Assembly (NCBI GenBank): GCA_012026835.1
Contig: VEPN01000025.1
Span: 1-41,537, forward strand
DNA length: 41,537 nucleotides
Direction: 5' to 3'
From: Candidatus Methanoperedens sp.
GTDB lineage: Archaea; Halobacteriota; Methanosarcinia; Methanosarcinales; Methanoperedenaceae
Shown here: piece after piece, positions 1 through 10,100 of the stretch
Position numbering within the stretch: position 1 is the stretch's first letter
Layout: each line of letters begins with the position of its first letter
Made by a program: the position numbers and the translations under genes
The notes under the pieces: generated by a model
Told to the model about the DNA's origin: nothing
Databases searched by the model: none
What the model saw: only the letters and a program-made list of their open reading frames with translations

Positions 1-2019
1 GTTTGTGACATTATTGGTCCCGTCGCTTGTGTTGATATTGGCATGGCGGGCGAATTTTGAGATGTTCACGTCGTTGGGGGCATGGCATGCGATGCAGTCT
101 GTGCCTCCCGCTGAAGACACTTCATGGGGGTCACCATGGCAGGCAAGGCACCGGGCTGGTGTATATTGATTGAATTCCGGATCACTTATAGGATGACTTG
201 TTGGTGCCGTTGTATGACAACTCTGACAATCTTTTATAGTAATATCGTGCATTGCATTGTGACACATCCTGCACTGTATATCCGGGGTGCCATCATTGTT
301 AGTATCAACGTGGGCAAAACCAGGGTTCCAGTCCGGGATATTATCATTGGTGAATGCTTTTCCTAAAGCAGTGGAATTGTGGCAACTGTTGCATTCAGGG
401 GTTGATGGCATATCCTTGTGTTGTATCGGATATGTAGAATTTATTGTGTAATTTATAGGAGGTTGTAACTCCCCCACCCAAATATCTCCGGCACCATTCA
501 AATTATACCCATATATTTGAAGAATCCATAATCCTGTTGCGGGTGTAGTATTGCCATAAATTTCTGGCTTATTTGTAAATGTTGAGCCCTGAGCATATGG
601 AAGGTTTGTAAAGTTTCTTGGGTTGAAATTTGGTGGGTATAAATAAAATCCTATATTTGCTATTCCATCCCAATCAAAGCTTATATTAAAAGAACCTTCT
701 CCAGTAACATTTATCGCATAGTAATCCTGGAATTGCTTGATACTTGCAAAATTCGGATTATACCTATTTATCGTGTCATTAATAGTGTAATTATCAGACT
801 TATAGCCTCCTTGAGGGTTTGGCAATACTAAATCTTTATGACAATCAGTACATAACAAACTTAAATGAGTTCCTCTATTTAATTGTATTGTATTATAACT
901 ATATTGTGGTATAGGCGCATTATTGATACCTCCATTATTGAATGTCACACCACCGAAAGATGAATCTAATCCTCTGTTAGTATGGCAATCCATGCAATTT
1001 ATATTTATATGAGCAGTATTCTGATGAGGATTGCCTGCATTATACATACCTACTACTTCGGTCACGCTATGACAAGTATAACATGCAGAATCCATGTCTG
1101 CGCTTACTATATGACGATCAGGTTGTGATGATCTATGTCGATTCCCGCTACCATGACAGTCCTCACAACCCCATGGAGTAACTTCAAAACTTGAATCCTC
1201 ATTTATTATTTTATTACCAGATTCGGCCTTTATTAAAATGGTATAATTTCCCGGAAAGTATCCTATATTTATGTCCTGTCCTCCATAATAATTAGTTTTA
1301 TGACAACCATCACACCAATCCATACCATAGCCTGAATATGGAGTGCCCCCATAGAAATTAAATCTTCCAATATACAATCCCCTATGATTTATATCCTCTA
1401 TAAGCTGAACGGATTGATTATTGCTTACATAATTTGTACCATCATATGTCCAATATGTGACATTAGCCATAACCTGCGCTCCTGATATTGGATTGCTGTT
1501 ATTGCCATCATCAAGCAATAGCGCATATATATTATTTCTTTGAGTTACACTTTCATTAGGAGTAATAAATCCACTTTGTGGGTCTTCGTCAAAAAACGTC
1601 CAACCCCAGCTTCCGTCCATTACAGAGTTATCTGCACTAGGACCATATATTCCTTGCTGGTACCAATCTTGCCCTATGCTTGTTATGAGAGTGATATTTC
1701 CTAAGACATCGGTTGTTGCCTGTATATTCACCTGATTTATTGGTAAAGAATTTACGCTGGTTATTTGTGAACCGGTTTTGACAGGATTAGTATTCTGTGA
1801 ATCTATCTTTGGTTGAAATGCTGTTGCATGGGTAGAATTGTGACAGGTGTAACATTCTCGATTTCCACTTGAATGATCATAAGCTTGAATGCTTTCGGCT
1901 TGGACAGAATTAACGATTGTTGAAAATAATAATAATAATAAAAATATAAAAATTTTAAATATATTTCTTATGTCATTCGCAATTCTAATTTTATTGATAA
2001 TATAAATTATATTCTCCAT
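1..2019 (-). CDS. Multiheme c-type cytochrome, 3'-partial (runs off the left edge)
   Basis: The frame is open from the ATG at 2019 to the window edge: 673 codons without a stop. The N-terminus has a signal peptide with a poly-leucine core and a likely cleavage after NSVQA. I count 11 CxxCH heme-attachment motifs (CYTCH, CDGCH, CEDCH, CYTCH, CMDCH, CTDCH, CNSCH, CRMCH, CQSCH, CLACH, CIACH). After the first heme there is a heme-poor stretch of about 170 residues that looks like a beta-sandwich, and another heme-free segment (about residues 415-530) resembles a PPC-type beta-sandwich, so hemes and beta domains alternate. The likely role is extracellular electron transfer on the outer face of the membrane. 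The ATG was chosen because it follows the GGATAGG element also found before the other cytochromes here and begins a clean signal peptide. Total heme number is unknown because the 3' end lies outside. Confidence 0.93.
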   Translation of the reverse strand, partial: MENIIYIINKIRIANDIRNIFKIFIFLLLLLFSTIVNSVQAESIQAYDHSSGNRECYTCHNSTHATAFQPKIDSQNTNPVKTGSQITSVNSLPINQVNIQATTDVLGNITLITSIGQDWYQQGIYGPSADNSVMDGSWGWTFFDEDPQSGFITPNESVTQRNNIYALLLDDGNNSNPISGAQVMANVTYWTYDGTNYVSNNQSVQLIEDINHRGLYIGRFNFYGGTPYSGYGMDWCDGCHKTNYYGGQDINIGYFPGNYTILIKAESGNKIINEDSSFEVTPWGCEDCHGSGNRHRSSQPDRHIVSADMDSACYTCHSVTEVVGMYNAGNPHQNTAHININCMDCHTNRGLDSSFGGVTFNNGGINNAPIPQYSYNTIQLNRGTHLSLLCTDCHKDLVLPNPQGGYKSDNYTINDTINRYNPNFASIKQFQDYYAINVTGEGSFNISFDWDGIANIGFYLYPPNFNPRNFTNLPYAQGSTFTNKPEIYGNTTPATGLWILQIYGYNLNGAGDIWVGELQPPINYTINSTYPIQHKDMPSTPECNSCHNSTALGKAFTNDNIPDWNPGFAHVDTNNDGTPDIQCRMCHNAMHDITIKDCQSCHTTAPTSHPISDPEFNQYTPARCLACHGDPHEVSSAGGTDCIACHAPNDVNISKFARHANINTSDGTNNVTN

Positions 2020-2030
2020 TATTTCATCTT

Positions 2031-2037
2031 CCTATCC
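2031..2037 (-). promoter_or_regulatory. GGATAGG leader element / extended ribosome binding site
   Basis: GGATAGG on the minus strand ends 11 bases before the ATG at 2019. The same heptamer lies 9-10 bases before the starts at 7013, 12949 and 18774. It overlaps the expected Shine-Dalgarno position, so it may be an extended ribosome binding site. Confidence 0.5.
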
Positions 2038-2106
2038 TTATCCAGTTAAATTGTTATACGTAATGAGGTATATAGTTTTCTATCTTGAACAGGGTGGTGG
2101 TTGGTG

Positions 2107-2145
2107 GTTACCAAGACCCCTATAAAACCATTGGTAACTTTTTTT
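2107..2145 (+). terminator. Stem-loop followed by a T-run
   Basis: GTTACCAA (2107-2114) and TTGGTAAC (2131-2138) form a perfect 8-bp stem around a 16-base loop, and seven T's follow. It resembles an intrinsic terminator on the plus strand, but no plus-strand gene lies upstream within the window. It may instead end a short transcript or act in the cytochrome leader. Confidence 0.35.
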
Positions 2146-2303
2146 CACCCCCTTATGTCAATTAGGCTACTGAAGAAAGATTTTCTTTTATCCCATGCTG
2201 CAATCTTGTCAAAGCTACAGCAAGCAGAACTATGCAGCATTGAGTTTTATGATTTTTCATATGGTACAATATAAGTCAGTTAGTTTTATTTAGTACTGCG
2301 ATA

Positions 2304-2325
2304 TATCCTTATCATTGATAGGATA
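2304..2325. promoter_or_regulatory. Near-palindrome upstream of the subtilase, possible operator
   Basis: TATCC-T-TATCA and TGATAGGATA form an almost perfect dyad with one extra base, centred about 40 bases before the ATG at 2357. This position suits a repressor or activator site overlapping the promoter. The role is inferred only from symmetry and position. Confidence 0.3.
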
Positions 2326-2356
2326 GCCTTTTAAAAACAGGAGAGACGAAATTCAC

Positions 2357-3964
2357 ATGAAAGTGATCGGAGTATTCCTGCTGATATCATTACTGGTTAG
2401 CATAACTGGTGCAGCAACATATACGAACGCCAGTGAGAAAATATCGAGCAAAATATCAATCCAGGTTAAATCTCAAATGTTGGATAAAGAGAAGGTGCCA
2501 GTTATAATTGTTTTAAAAAATCAAACATCTATTGGTAATTTATCCAGAAAAAATGCTATTCTTTTATCGAAAAATCGTACTTCTATAAACCAGCAGAATC
2601 TTTTAGCCCTTTTAAAAGAAGAAGAAAGTAGAGGAAAAGCAGAAAAAATCAAGCAATTCTGGATAGTGAATGCTATAGCAGTAAATGCCTCACCCGAATC
2701 AATAGAGAAATTATCTAAGAATGAGGAAGTGGAGTATATTCAATCCGACTCAATATTTCACATTCTTGAGTATTCTTCCACTTCTATTTCATCGGGTCAA
2801 ATAGCAAATGCGACTTTCGAAATAAAACGAATAAATACTACAAAGGTCTGGGAAGCCGGAATTGATGGAACAGGGATCAATGTTTCGGTGATTGACACCG
2901 GAATAAATGCCTCGCATCCAGATGTTGCGGGTCGTGTGATTAACTGGGTGGATTATGTAGGCACTCCGCGGCGAGAGTCACCCTATGATGACATTGGACA
3001 TGGAACCCATGTTGCCGGAACCATTGGAGGAAATGGGGTAGGTGGAACAACTACAGGCGTTGCACCGAATGTGAGTTTGCTCATAGCAAAAGTATGCAAT
3101 TTATATGGTTGCTTTAACAGCGATATAATAAATGCAATCCAGTGGTCGGTAGAACAGAATTCCGATATTATCAGCTTATCTCTGGGAGGCTATCGTGATC
3201 TAAACTTAAAGGCCGCAATTGACAATGCCGTAAATATGAATGTTACGGTAATTGCAGCAGCAGGAAATGACGGCCCTGGTTCAGGAACGATTTTGTTTCC
3301 TGCCGGTGAAAAAAATGTGATTGCTGTAGGGGCGGTCGGGAGTTCAGACAACATAGCATCATTTAGTAGCAGAGGACCCATCACAGTGGATGGAGAAGTT
3401 TTGATAAAACCTGATGTGAGCGCACCGGGTGTCAGTATTATTTCATTAAATTATTCCACGAAGGGTTATACCATAAAATCAGGCACCTCAATGGCAACTC
3501 CTCACGTTTCAGGGGCAACTGCTTTAATCCTGCAAGCTGCAAGGAAAAAAGGTATATCTATTTCGCCATATCAAGTAAAAAGCATACTTGAGAACACTTC
3601 AGTAGATTTGGGTAGTGTCGGAAAAGATAATACTTATGGAGCTGGACGAATAGATGTATTTAAAGCTACACAAAATTATATTTTGCCTATGATCAAAGGC
3701 ACCATAATAGATTCCACTACAAAGAGGGGAATTCCTGGGGCAATGGTTACCACAAATACCAGTATCGCGGCAATTGCAGATACATCCGGCTTCTATTCAT
3801 TTATGGTCCCTTCAGGCACCTATAATCTAACCGCTGCCAGTGAACCAAGGTTCTATACTAATATATCTATAGTCACTGTTGTAAATAGAACTGACGTAAC
3901 TCAAGATATTGAGCTCTCCATAAAACCAACAGGCAACATTAGCGGGTTGGTAACAAACGAGTGA
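2357..3964 (+). CDS. Secreted subtilisin-like serine protease (S8) with carboxypeptidase-regulatory-like C-terminal domain
   Basis: This 535-aa exported S8 peptidase has a signal peptide (residues 1-20), an I9-like propeptide (about 30-135) and a catalytic domain. The triad is visible as Asp180 (VIDTG), His215 (GHGTHVAG) and Ser378 (GTSMATPHVSG), with the oxyanion Asn304 in AAGNDG. A CarboxypepD_reg-like beta domain (about 445-535) follows and ends in TGNISGLVTNE. The same domain and ending close the two large cytochromes at 4170-7013 and 7148-12949, so the protease probably goes to the same surface location and may process or turn over those cytochromes. The ATG is preceded by GGAGAG about 11 bases away. 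It lies between two minus-strand cytochrome genes and converges on the second. The fold and catalytic residues are clear; the substrate is not. Confidence 0.95.
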   Translation: MKVIGVFLLISLLVSITGAATYTNASEKISSKISIQVKSQMLDKEKVPVIIVLKNQTSIGNLSRKNAILLSKNRTSINQQNLLALLKEEESRGKAEKIKQFWIVNAIAVNASPESIEKLSKNEEVEYIQSDSIFHILEYSSTSISSGQIANATFEIKRINTTKVWEAGIDGTGINVSVIDTGINASHPDVAGRVINWVDYVGTPRRESPYDDIGHGTHVAGTIGGNGVGGTTTGVAPNVSLLIAKVCNLYGCFNSDIINAIQWSVEQNSDIISLSLGGYRDLNLKAAIDNAVNMNVTVIAAAGNDGPGSGTILFPAGEKNVIAVGAVGSSDNIASFSSRGPITVDGEVLIKPDVSAPGVSIISLNYSTKGYTIKSGTSMATPHVSGATALILQAARKKGISISPYQVKSILENTSVDLGSVGKDNTYGAGRIDVFKATQNYILPMIKGTIIDSTTKRGIPGAMVTTNTSIAAIADTSGFYSFMVPSGTYNLTAASEPRFYTNISIVTVVNRTDVTQDIELSIKPTGNISGLVTNE

Positions 3965-4100
3965 TATCTCTTACTCCTCCCATTCATAAGGTTATTCAAT
4001 AAGGTTTCGCCATTCTGTGCCCAAATGGCTAACCTGAGTTTAGTTTGTACGAAAAAATCTTTTACTGATAAATCAAACAATAGTATATTTCCAAATAAAC

Positions 4101-4147
4101 CACAGAAGAGATAGAGATTTTTAAGCATGGTCTCTATGCTCTCTGTG
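4101..4147. terminator. Inverted repeat between convergent genes, probable bidirectional terminator
   Basis: The arms at 4101-4117 (CACAGAAGAGATAGAGA) and 4131-4147 (TCTCTATGCTCTCTGTG) pair imperfectly around a 13-base loop. It lies between the ends of the subtilase (3964) and the cytochrome (4170), where a shared terminator is expected. The rest of 3965-4169 shows no gene I trust. Confidence 0.45.
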
Positions 4148-4169
4148 ATTTTAACCGTTGGATAGGTTC

Positions 4170-7013
4170 TTAGCTTAAGTTCGTTACAACTCCTGTTATC
4201 GTTCCAGTAGACCTCTTCGCCATAATAACATCCTGGATGACTGTGTCTGGTGCTGTTACAGTCACCTGCGGAACCGTATTATTGACATTATATTCGGGTT
4301 CTTTGGTTGCTATCAGGGTATACGTTCCGTTCGCCAGTCTCAGTGAGTAGAACCCTGTATTATCTGTTATCGCAGAATCGCCTGTGTTTGCAGTTACTGT
4401 TGCTCCCTGAATTTCTCCACCTGAACCATTCCTGGCAGTACCATTTACAAAGCCTTTTGGAAGTTCAATAACAAGGGTAGCATCTTTAGAAATACTCCAG
4501 TCCCCATTGAGGGGATAGTATGGCAGGGAGATATTGGTCTTAGGTGCTGAGGCCATTGCCCTGACACTCACAGTATATGTTCCTTCAGGCAGCCCTGTAG
4601 TATTAATTGTGGCATTCACAGTCTCAATACCTGAGTTAAAACTGCCATCCTGTGCATTCATGCCAGTCCAATCAATCATTAACGACCCTGTATTGTTTTT
4701 TACCTGGTACTGGGCAGCTTCAATTTGCAGAGAAGTCGAGCTGCTCATTGAAGAACCGTTTGCCGTAATACCGACTGGCGAGTTCACTGTGACTGTTGAT
4801 TGGGAAAGGGATAGGTTTTCCAATTTCGGTTTAAAACTATCTGCTAATTTGCGAATATTGTGTACAGTCGTAAAATGACAGCTTGTTGAACATTCGGAAC
4901 TGTTTTTCAAATTATTAATATTGCTTGCATTATGATAATATCCAGGCACGATCGAACCCTGGGAATTAACTACTCTTGGCTCTATACCCGGACCGTGGAA
5001 CGGTTCATCAAGACCATTATATGTTCTGTGGCAGTCATGGCAGCCTGCATATTTGAAACCATCTATCAATGGCCAGCCAGGGTTCTCTATTCTGCCTCTC
5101 GGACCAACCGTACCTTTAACATGGTACATATCAGGGGCATGGCATGAGACACATTGATTTGATCCATGCTTAAATGCCTGCACATTATCAATTATTAGAT
5201 CTGAAGGCTTGGGAGTTCCAGTACCCGCTTTGGTATGGCAATCCTGGCAGTAATATGTGTTGGTCGGGGTCGCCCCGCCGGGTATCATGGGTAGGTCACC
5301 GGTCCGGCCTCCAAAATGACAGGTATTGCAGTCCTCATCAGTAATAGTATTTGGACCCCCTGTCGAATTAAGGTTCGAATGACGTCCAAACATGCTTGTA
5401 TTTACATCATTGCGATCAACTGCATGGCATTGTACACACCCTGTTGTTACAAATGACCTGACATCATGCAGTTTTGCAGCATTTGAACCAGTTACCTTCG
5501 TTCCATGACAACTGAAGCAATCATCAATTATCATTCCCGATGTACTGTGGGATGGGGAAGGAGCGTTTGCAAATTGAGTATTGTGATTTATATGGCAATC
5601 AATGCAATTTGCAATTGTGGTGGTCTCTTTCACATCCCCGTACTCGGTGGTAAGGTTATGGAAGTTGGAATTATTATTTGCCAACGGATCAGCCGGTACG
5701 TCTGTCCTTGTGTGGCATGTCCTGCATGTTGAGTTCCCGGGGAAAGAAGCATTTGAACTGTTATGGTAGAACGAATTAATATTTCGGTACGGGGCCTGGA
5801 ACGGCGAGAAGGCATCCGGTCCGTGGCAGTAATCACAGTAATTCGTTGTTGGAACAGTTGGCAATTTTGCATAATGAGATGTGATATTAGGATAAGGTTG
5901 ACCAATGTCGTTTAACCCCGGATCAAGCTTTACAAGAACATGGCAATCTTCGCAGGATGTTTTGTTGGTCTTCTCTGGTTTGTGTGATGTTATTTGGGGA
6001 GCACTTGGCACGATTCCCTGCACGTGACAGTTGATACATGAATAAATATTAGATCTGTTCATATCCCTCTGATAATGGCATGTCCAGCAATCGCTGTTAT
6101 TGGCAAGACCGTTTCCATCTGTCTTGTTAATATTAACATGCACTCCCTGTCTGAAAGCTGTTATATTGAAATCCTTAGTCATGCTGGTCCCGTGGCAGGA
6201 TATGCAATCTTCAAATACGTTCTGTTCGGTACGGTAATATTTAACGTTACCATTAGCGGTTCCGTTGCCATGGCACCCGTTGCACCAACCCGGGCGGCCT
6301 ACAACATTATAATACCCATTTACTATGTAGCCATAATCTCCATTTGCATCCGAATTGTAGCTTATACCCAGATCATTTTTAATTAATTTCGGATAGTTAG
6401 TCCCGTGAACATTATGGCATGCCGGGCAAGATTGATATGAATCTCTAGATCCATCCATATTAGAATCAAATTGGCCACCCAGCCCATTAATCAAACTTCC
6501 AAAGTCGTCAAGGTGATTCCAATGGATATTCGTGGGATAATCACCATTGTTTAGACCTGCCATTAGCTCATTTATAAAATTAGTCCCGATATTGTTCACA
6601 ATTTTTGGAGAGTTCTGATGCCCCCTGCTTTGGACATATCCAGGAAGAACTCCTACTACCTTTGATTCAATATGACAATAATAACAGAGAGAAAAATTCT
6701 CAGTATTATAACCAGTTGTCAGGGGACCGCTAATCTTTGTGCCATTTAGTTGTCTTATAAACTTTCCATGATCAGGCTCAGCCGAATTTGTGGAATTTAC
6801 ATGACAATCAACGCATTCAATTATATTATGATTGTTTGAATTATAAAGAGAAATATCGATCGGCCGCGGACTGGGGGAAGTATGACACCCACCCGTGAAA
6901 CATGCATCGTTGGAGGATGCATAACCTGGTATGATCATGATGCCAAAAGAAATTAAAGTTAACAGCAATACTATCCTTTTTAAACGTGGAGGAAACATAA
7001 TTGATTGCGACAT
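4170..7013 (-). CDS. Large secreted multiheme c-type cytochrome (17 CxxCH plus 2 variant motifs)
   Basis: This 947-aa protein has an N-terminal signal anchor (hydrophobic residues about 13-31). I count 17 canonical CxxCH sites from CVDCH to CHDCH, plus CFTGGCH (CX4CH) near the N-terminus and CSTSCH (CX3CH) at the end of the heme region, giving up to 19 hemes. After about residue 735 the hemes stop and two beta domains follow. The first is Ig-like (containing GLPEGTYTVSVRA) and the second is CarboxypepD_reg-like, ending TGTITGVVTNLS at the stop. The same pair of domains ends the 1933-aa cytochrome upstream. The likely role is long-range extracellular electron conduction, with the beta domains for anchoring or assembly. 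The start follows GGATAGG by 9 bases. It is co-directional with the 1933-aa cytochrome, but a terminator-like hairpin lies between them. Confidence 0.95.
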   Translation of the reverse strand: MSQSIMFPPRLKRIVLLLTLISFGIMIIPGYASSNDACFTGGCHTSPSPRPIDISLYNSNNHNIIECVDCHVNSTNSAEPDHGKFIRQLNGTKISGPLTTGYNTENFSLCYYCHIESKVVGVLPGYVQSRGHQNSPKIVNNIGTNFINELMAGLNNGDYPTNIHWNHLDDFGSLINGLGGQFDSNMDGSRDSYQSCPACHNVHGTNYPKLIKNDLGISYNSDANGDYGYIVNGYYNVVGRPGWCNGCHGNGTANGNVKYYRTEQNVFEDCISCHGTSMTKDFNITAFRQGVHVNINKTDGNGLANNSDCWTCHYQRDMNRSNIYSCINCHVQGIVPSAPQITSHKPEKTNKTSCEDCHVLVKLDPGLNDIGQPYPNITSHYAKLPTVPTTNYCDYCHGPDAFSPFQAPYRNINSFYHNSSNASFPGNSTCRTCHTRTDVPADPLANNNSNFHNLTTEYGDVKETTTIANCIDCHINHNTQFANAPSPSHSTSGMIIDDCFSCHGTKVTGSNAAKLHDVRSFVTTGCVQCHAVDRNDVNTSMFGRHSNLNSTGGPNTITDEDCNTCHFGGRTGDLPMIPGGATPTNTYYCQDCHTKAGTGTPKPSDLIIDNVQAFKHGSNQCVSCHAPDMYHVKGTVGPRGRIENPGWPLIDGFKYAGCHDCHRTYNGLDEPFHGPGIEPRVVNSQGSIVPGYYHNASNINNLKNSSECSTSCHFTTVHNIRKLADSFKPKLENLSLSQSTVTVNSPVGITANGSSMSSSTSLQIEAAQYQVKNNTGSLMIDWTGMNAQDGSFNSGIETVNATINTTGLPEGTYTVSVRAMASAPKTNISLPYYPLNGDWSISKDATLVIELPKGFVNGTARNGSGGEIQGATVTANTGDSAITDNTGFYSLRLANGTYTLIATKEPEYNVNNTVPQVTVTAPDTVIQDVIMAKRSTGTITGVVTNLS

Positions 7014-7022
7014 GATAATCTC

Positions 7023-7029
7023 CCTATCC
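7023..7029 (-). promoter_or_regulatory. GGATAGG leader element / ribosome binding site
   Basis: GGATAGG followed by GAG lies on the minus strand 9 bases before the ATG at 7013. It matches the elements at 2031-2037, 12959-12965 and 18757-18763. Confidence 0.5.
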
Positions 7030-7089
7030 TAAACTCAGTAGATTACCACTATGAATTATTCATTAGATAAAGCTTTCGAATTTATCTCA

Positions 7090-7130
7090 AAAAAAAGGAA
7101 GGGGATACTCAACTCATTAGGTTGAGCATC
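7090..7130 (-). terminator. Intrinsic-type terminator after the 1933-aa cytochrome gene
   Basis: On the minus strand the arms 7130-7121 and 7113-7104 form a 10-bp stem with one G-U pair and a 7-base loop. A CCCTTCC stretch and a run of eight T's follow. It begins 18 bases past the stop at 7148, fitting a terminator that separates the two cytochrome transcripts. Confidence 0.6.
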
Positions 7131-7147
7131 TTATTGGCAACCTTAAC

Positions 7148-10100
7148 TTAGCTCGTTACAACTCCGGTTATCGTTCCTGTGGCTTTCTTTATTATGAAGA
7201 TATCCTGTTGTGTTGTTCCGGGTGCCGTCACTCCTACATTCGGGATTGAGATCGCATTGAATTCAGGATTCTTGGTTGCATTCAGAGTGTATGTTCCGGT
7301 TGGCAGGCTTAGGGAATAGTTACCCGAACCATCTGTCACTGCAGATACAGTGCCAGCCGTTACCGTTACTCCTGGAACCAGTTCGCCAGCAATACTGCCG
7401 TTCTTTACAGTACCGTTGATAAAGCCTTTCGGAGCAGTAACTGTCAGAGTTGCTACGCCTGATGAACTCCATTGCTTACCGATATCCATGCCGCGGACAT
7501 ATATTGTATACGTACCTTCAGATAATCCGGAGATACTTGCAGTAACAGGTTCTGATGCGGCATTAAATACACCATCTGCTGCATTCATCTGATTCCCTTT
7601 TCCATACAGATTTGGATCTGAGCCTGGATTCTGGCCAATGAAATATTCTGCACCGCGGACTCTGCTTGCCAGGCCTGAAGCATCATTAATTGTCGATGTA
7701 ATTGTTACAGGTGTTCCCTGTGTTACAGTCAACGTTGCAGCAACACCGTTCAAATAAACAGTGGGGGTTGCTGGTGGAGTCCCTGCATAATTAAAGCTCC
7801 AGTTATGCATATTGCGATTATCGAATTGTCCTCCCGGGATGTGGCAAGCGGCTCCGCTGCCGCAGGTTAAGCTTACATGACTTGTGCCTGTTAGATTCGG
7901 TGCTTTATACTGGTCAGCCTTTGTTGTATGGCAGTCTTTGCATTGGAATGTGACAGGCATGCCCAATGAACCATTGTGCAGGTTATCAGCATCTCCATCT
8001 ACATGGCACTGGACGCAAGTTCCGGTCGGAGTATGCGCATTTGACATAAACGTGGCATTCCCATAGCTGCTGTTGGATGGATTATGGCAGTTTGCACACT
8101 CTTTATTATTTGCCGAGGCATCGGCCAGAGTAAAGAACCCGAATCTTGGCATAGTTGTCTGGTTAACTGTGGGTTTCAACAATGATGAATTTGTACCATA
8201 ATGGCTCACAGTTGCATTTTGTGTAGATGAAATGTTATTATTACTATTGATATGGCAGACTGAGCAATACACTCCTGCTGTTATTTCAGTTCCTGCCCTG
8301 CCGGGGTTCATATCTAACTTGGGTGGTTTATGATCCTGGATTATTGGAGCAGTGAAATTACCATCTGTATGACAATCTGTACAGAGCTTTGGATTCTTGT
8401 AATTTGCAGGATGGCCACTGGCTGGAGGTGTACCATCACTATGGCATGCATAACAGGCTTTGTTAATATCTGCGGTTGCATTGTTCAGGCCCTTATGTAT
8501 GCCGTTCTGGATACTGGCTACATTAACGAGTTTGGGTGCCGAACCTCCAACATCATGGCAGGCAACGCAGTTAGCTCCTCCTGCAGCCCCTACATTGAGG
8601 CTGTGGCTGTAATTCAGGGAGGTCTTTGAGTATGCACCAAGTTGGGCATGGCATGTTTCACAAACATTATCCTTGTATCCTGCTGTCAGGTAACCTGTAT
8701 GGTCTACCCAGCCGGGGACACCTGTGTTATCTACTGTGATTGCCGGCGGGACAGGGCTTAACTGGTTACCCCTGTAATTCGTATTTGCAGGATCGTTGTA
8801 ATGGCAATCTGCACACCACTGGGTGTTTGTAATTGCCCCATTCCTTGTGTTGCTCGGATCAAGAAGCAGGTTGTTTATCCTGCCAAGAGCAGTTGTGTTA
8901 TGTCTTGTATCGCTGTGGCAATAGAAGCAAGAGCCAGACTCTGATGTCCAGAATGTACCCCACAACGTACCGTTGGAGAGACTGGAACTGTGTTTCAGCG
9001 GATTGGGGATAATAGGTGCGTTACCGAATCCTGATAATTGGGTCTGATGACAATTTGTACAGTTAACTGCATTCGTCTTTGTTGTGGCAAAGGTCGCTCC
9101 TCCCTGTTCCAGGTATTGTACAGGGTGGATATTCTTATTCGTACTCAGATGGCACTTTGTACAATCCACGGTTCCGTTATGCTGCTCTTTATTTTTGAGT
9201 GTAGCAGAACCAGTCGAATTATGACAGGTGAGACAATATGCAGAACTGGGCAGGCTTAATGCCGGTTTAGCGAGTGTGCTATTATGGATTCTGCCTGTAG
9301 AATGGCAATCAGCACAGTCGGGGTTGGTGGATGCATAATTGGTTGAGTGGTTGGATATGCTTGCATTCCATGCAGCATCTACCATTTCTGTGCTGAATAC
9401 ACTGCTGCCCTGATGACATAAGGTACAGTTGGCACTGCCTCCTTTAACATATTTCTGATCAGCTCCCTTTTTATCGCCATAGTGACTGACATTAGCATAG
9501 CCAGAACTTGGGACTTCAGGATCGCTGTTTGACCTAATCATTTCTGGTTTAACATGGCAGTTAATGCATGAATCGTTAATGTTTGTATACTGTTTAGTCT
9601 TCAGATCCATACCGCCTGAATTATGTTCACTGACTATTAGAGCACTGAAATTACCATCTGTATGACAATCTGTACAGAGCTTTGGACTCTTGTAATTTGC
9701 AGGATGACCGCTTGGAGCTGTTCCATCGCCGTGGCATGCATAACAGGCTTTATTGATATCAGTTGATGCTCCGTTCAGGTTGCTGTGTATACTGTTCTGA
9801 AGTACAGCGCTATCGACATGCTTTGGAGCTGTTCCTGAAATATCATGGCAACTGACGCAATTAGCACCCCCAGCCGTTCCCACGTTGAGGCTATGAGAAT
9901 AGTTAAGAGATGTTTTTGATGTGGTGCCGTTCAAGGCATGGCATGTTTCACAAACGCTGTCCTTGTATCCTGTAGTAAGATAGCCGCTGTGGTTGACCCA
10001 GCCAGGGACACCACCTGTGTTATCTACTGTTATCGCTGGCGGAACAGGGCTTAACTGGTTACCCCTGTAATTCGTATTTGCAGGATCGTTGTAATGGCAA

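Larger units (their letters stand above)
2020..2356. other. Divergent intergenic region between a cytochrome and a subtilase
   Basis: This 337-base AT-rich stretch separates two divergent starts and should hold both promoters. It contains a stem-loop followed by a T-run and a near-palindrome close to the protease start, both listed separately. I see no tRNA or convincing short ORF. Confidence 0.7.

Noticed and set aside
3901-4128. 75-aa minus-strand ORF between the subtilase and the cytochrome
   Set aside because: It overlaps the end of the protease gene and an inverted repeat, and its composition is not convincing as a protein.
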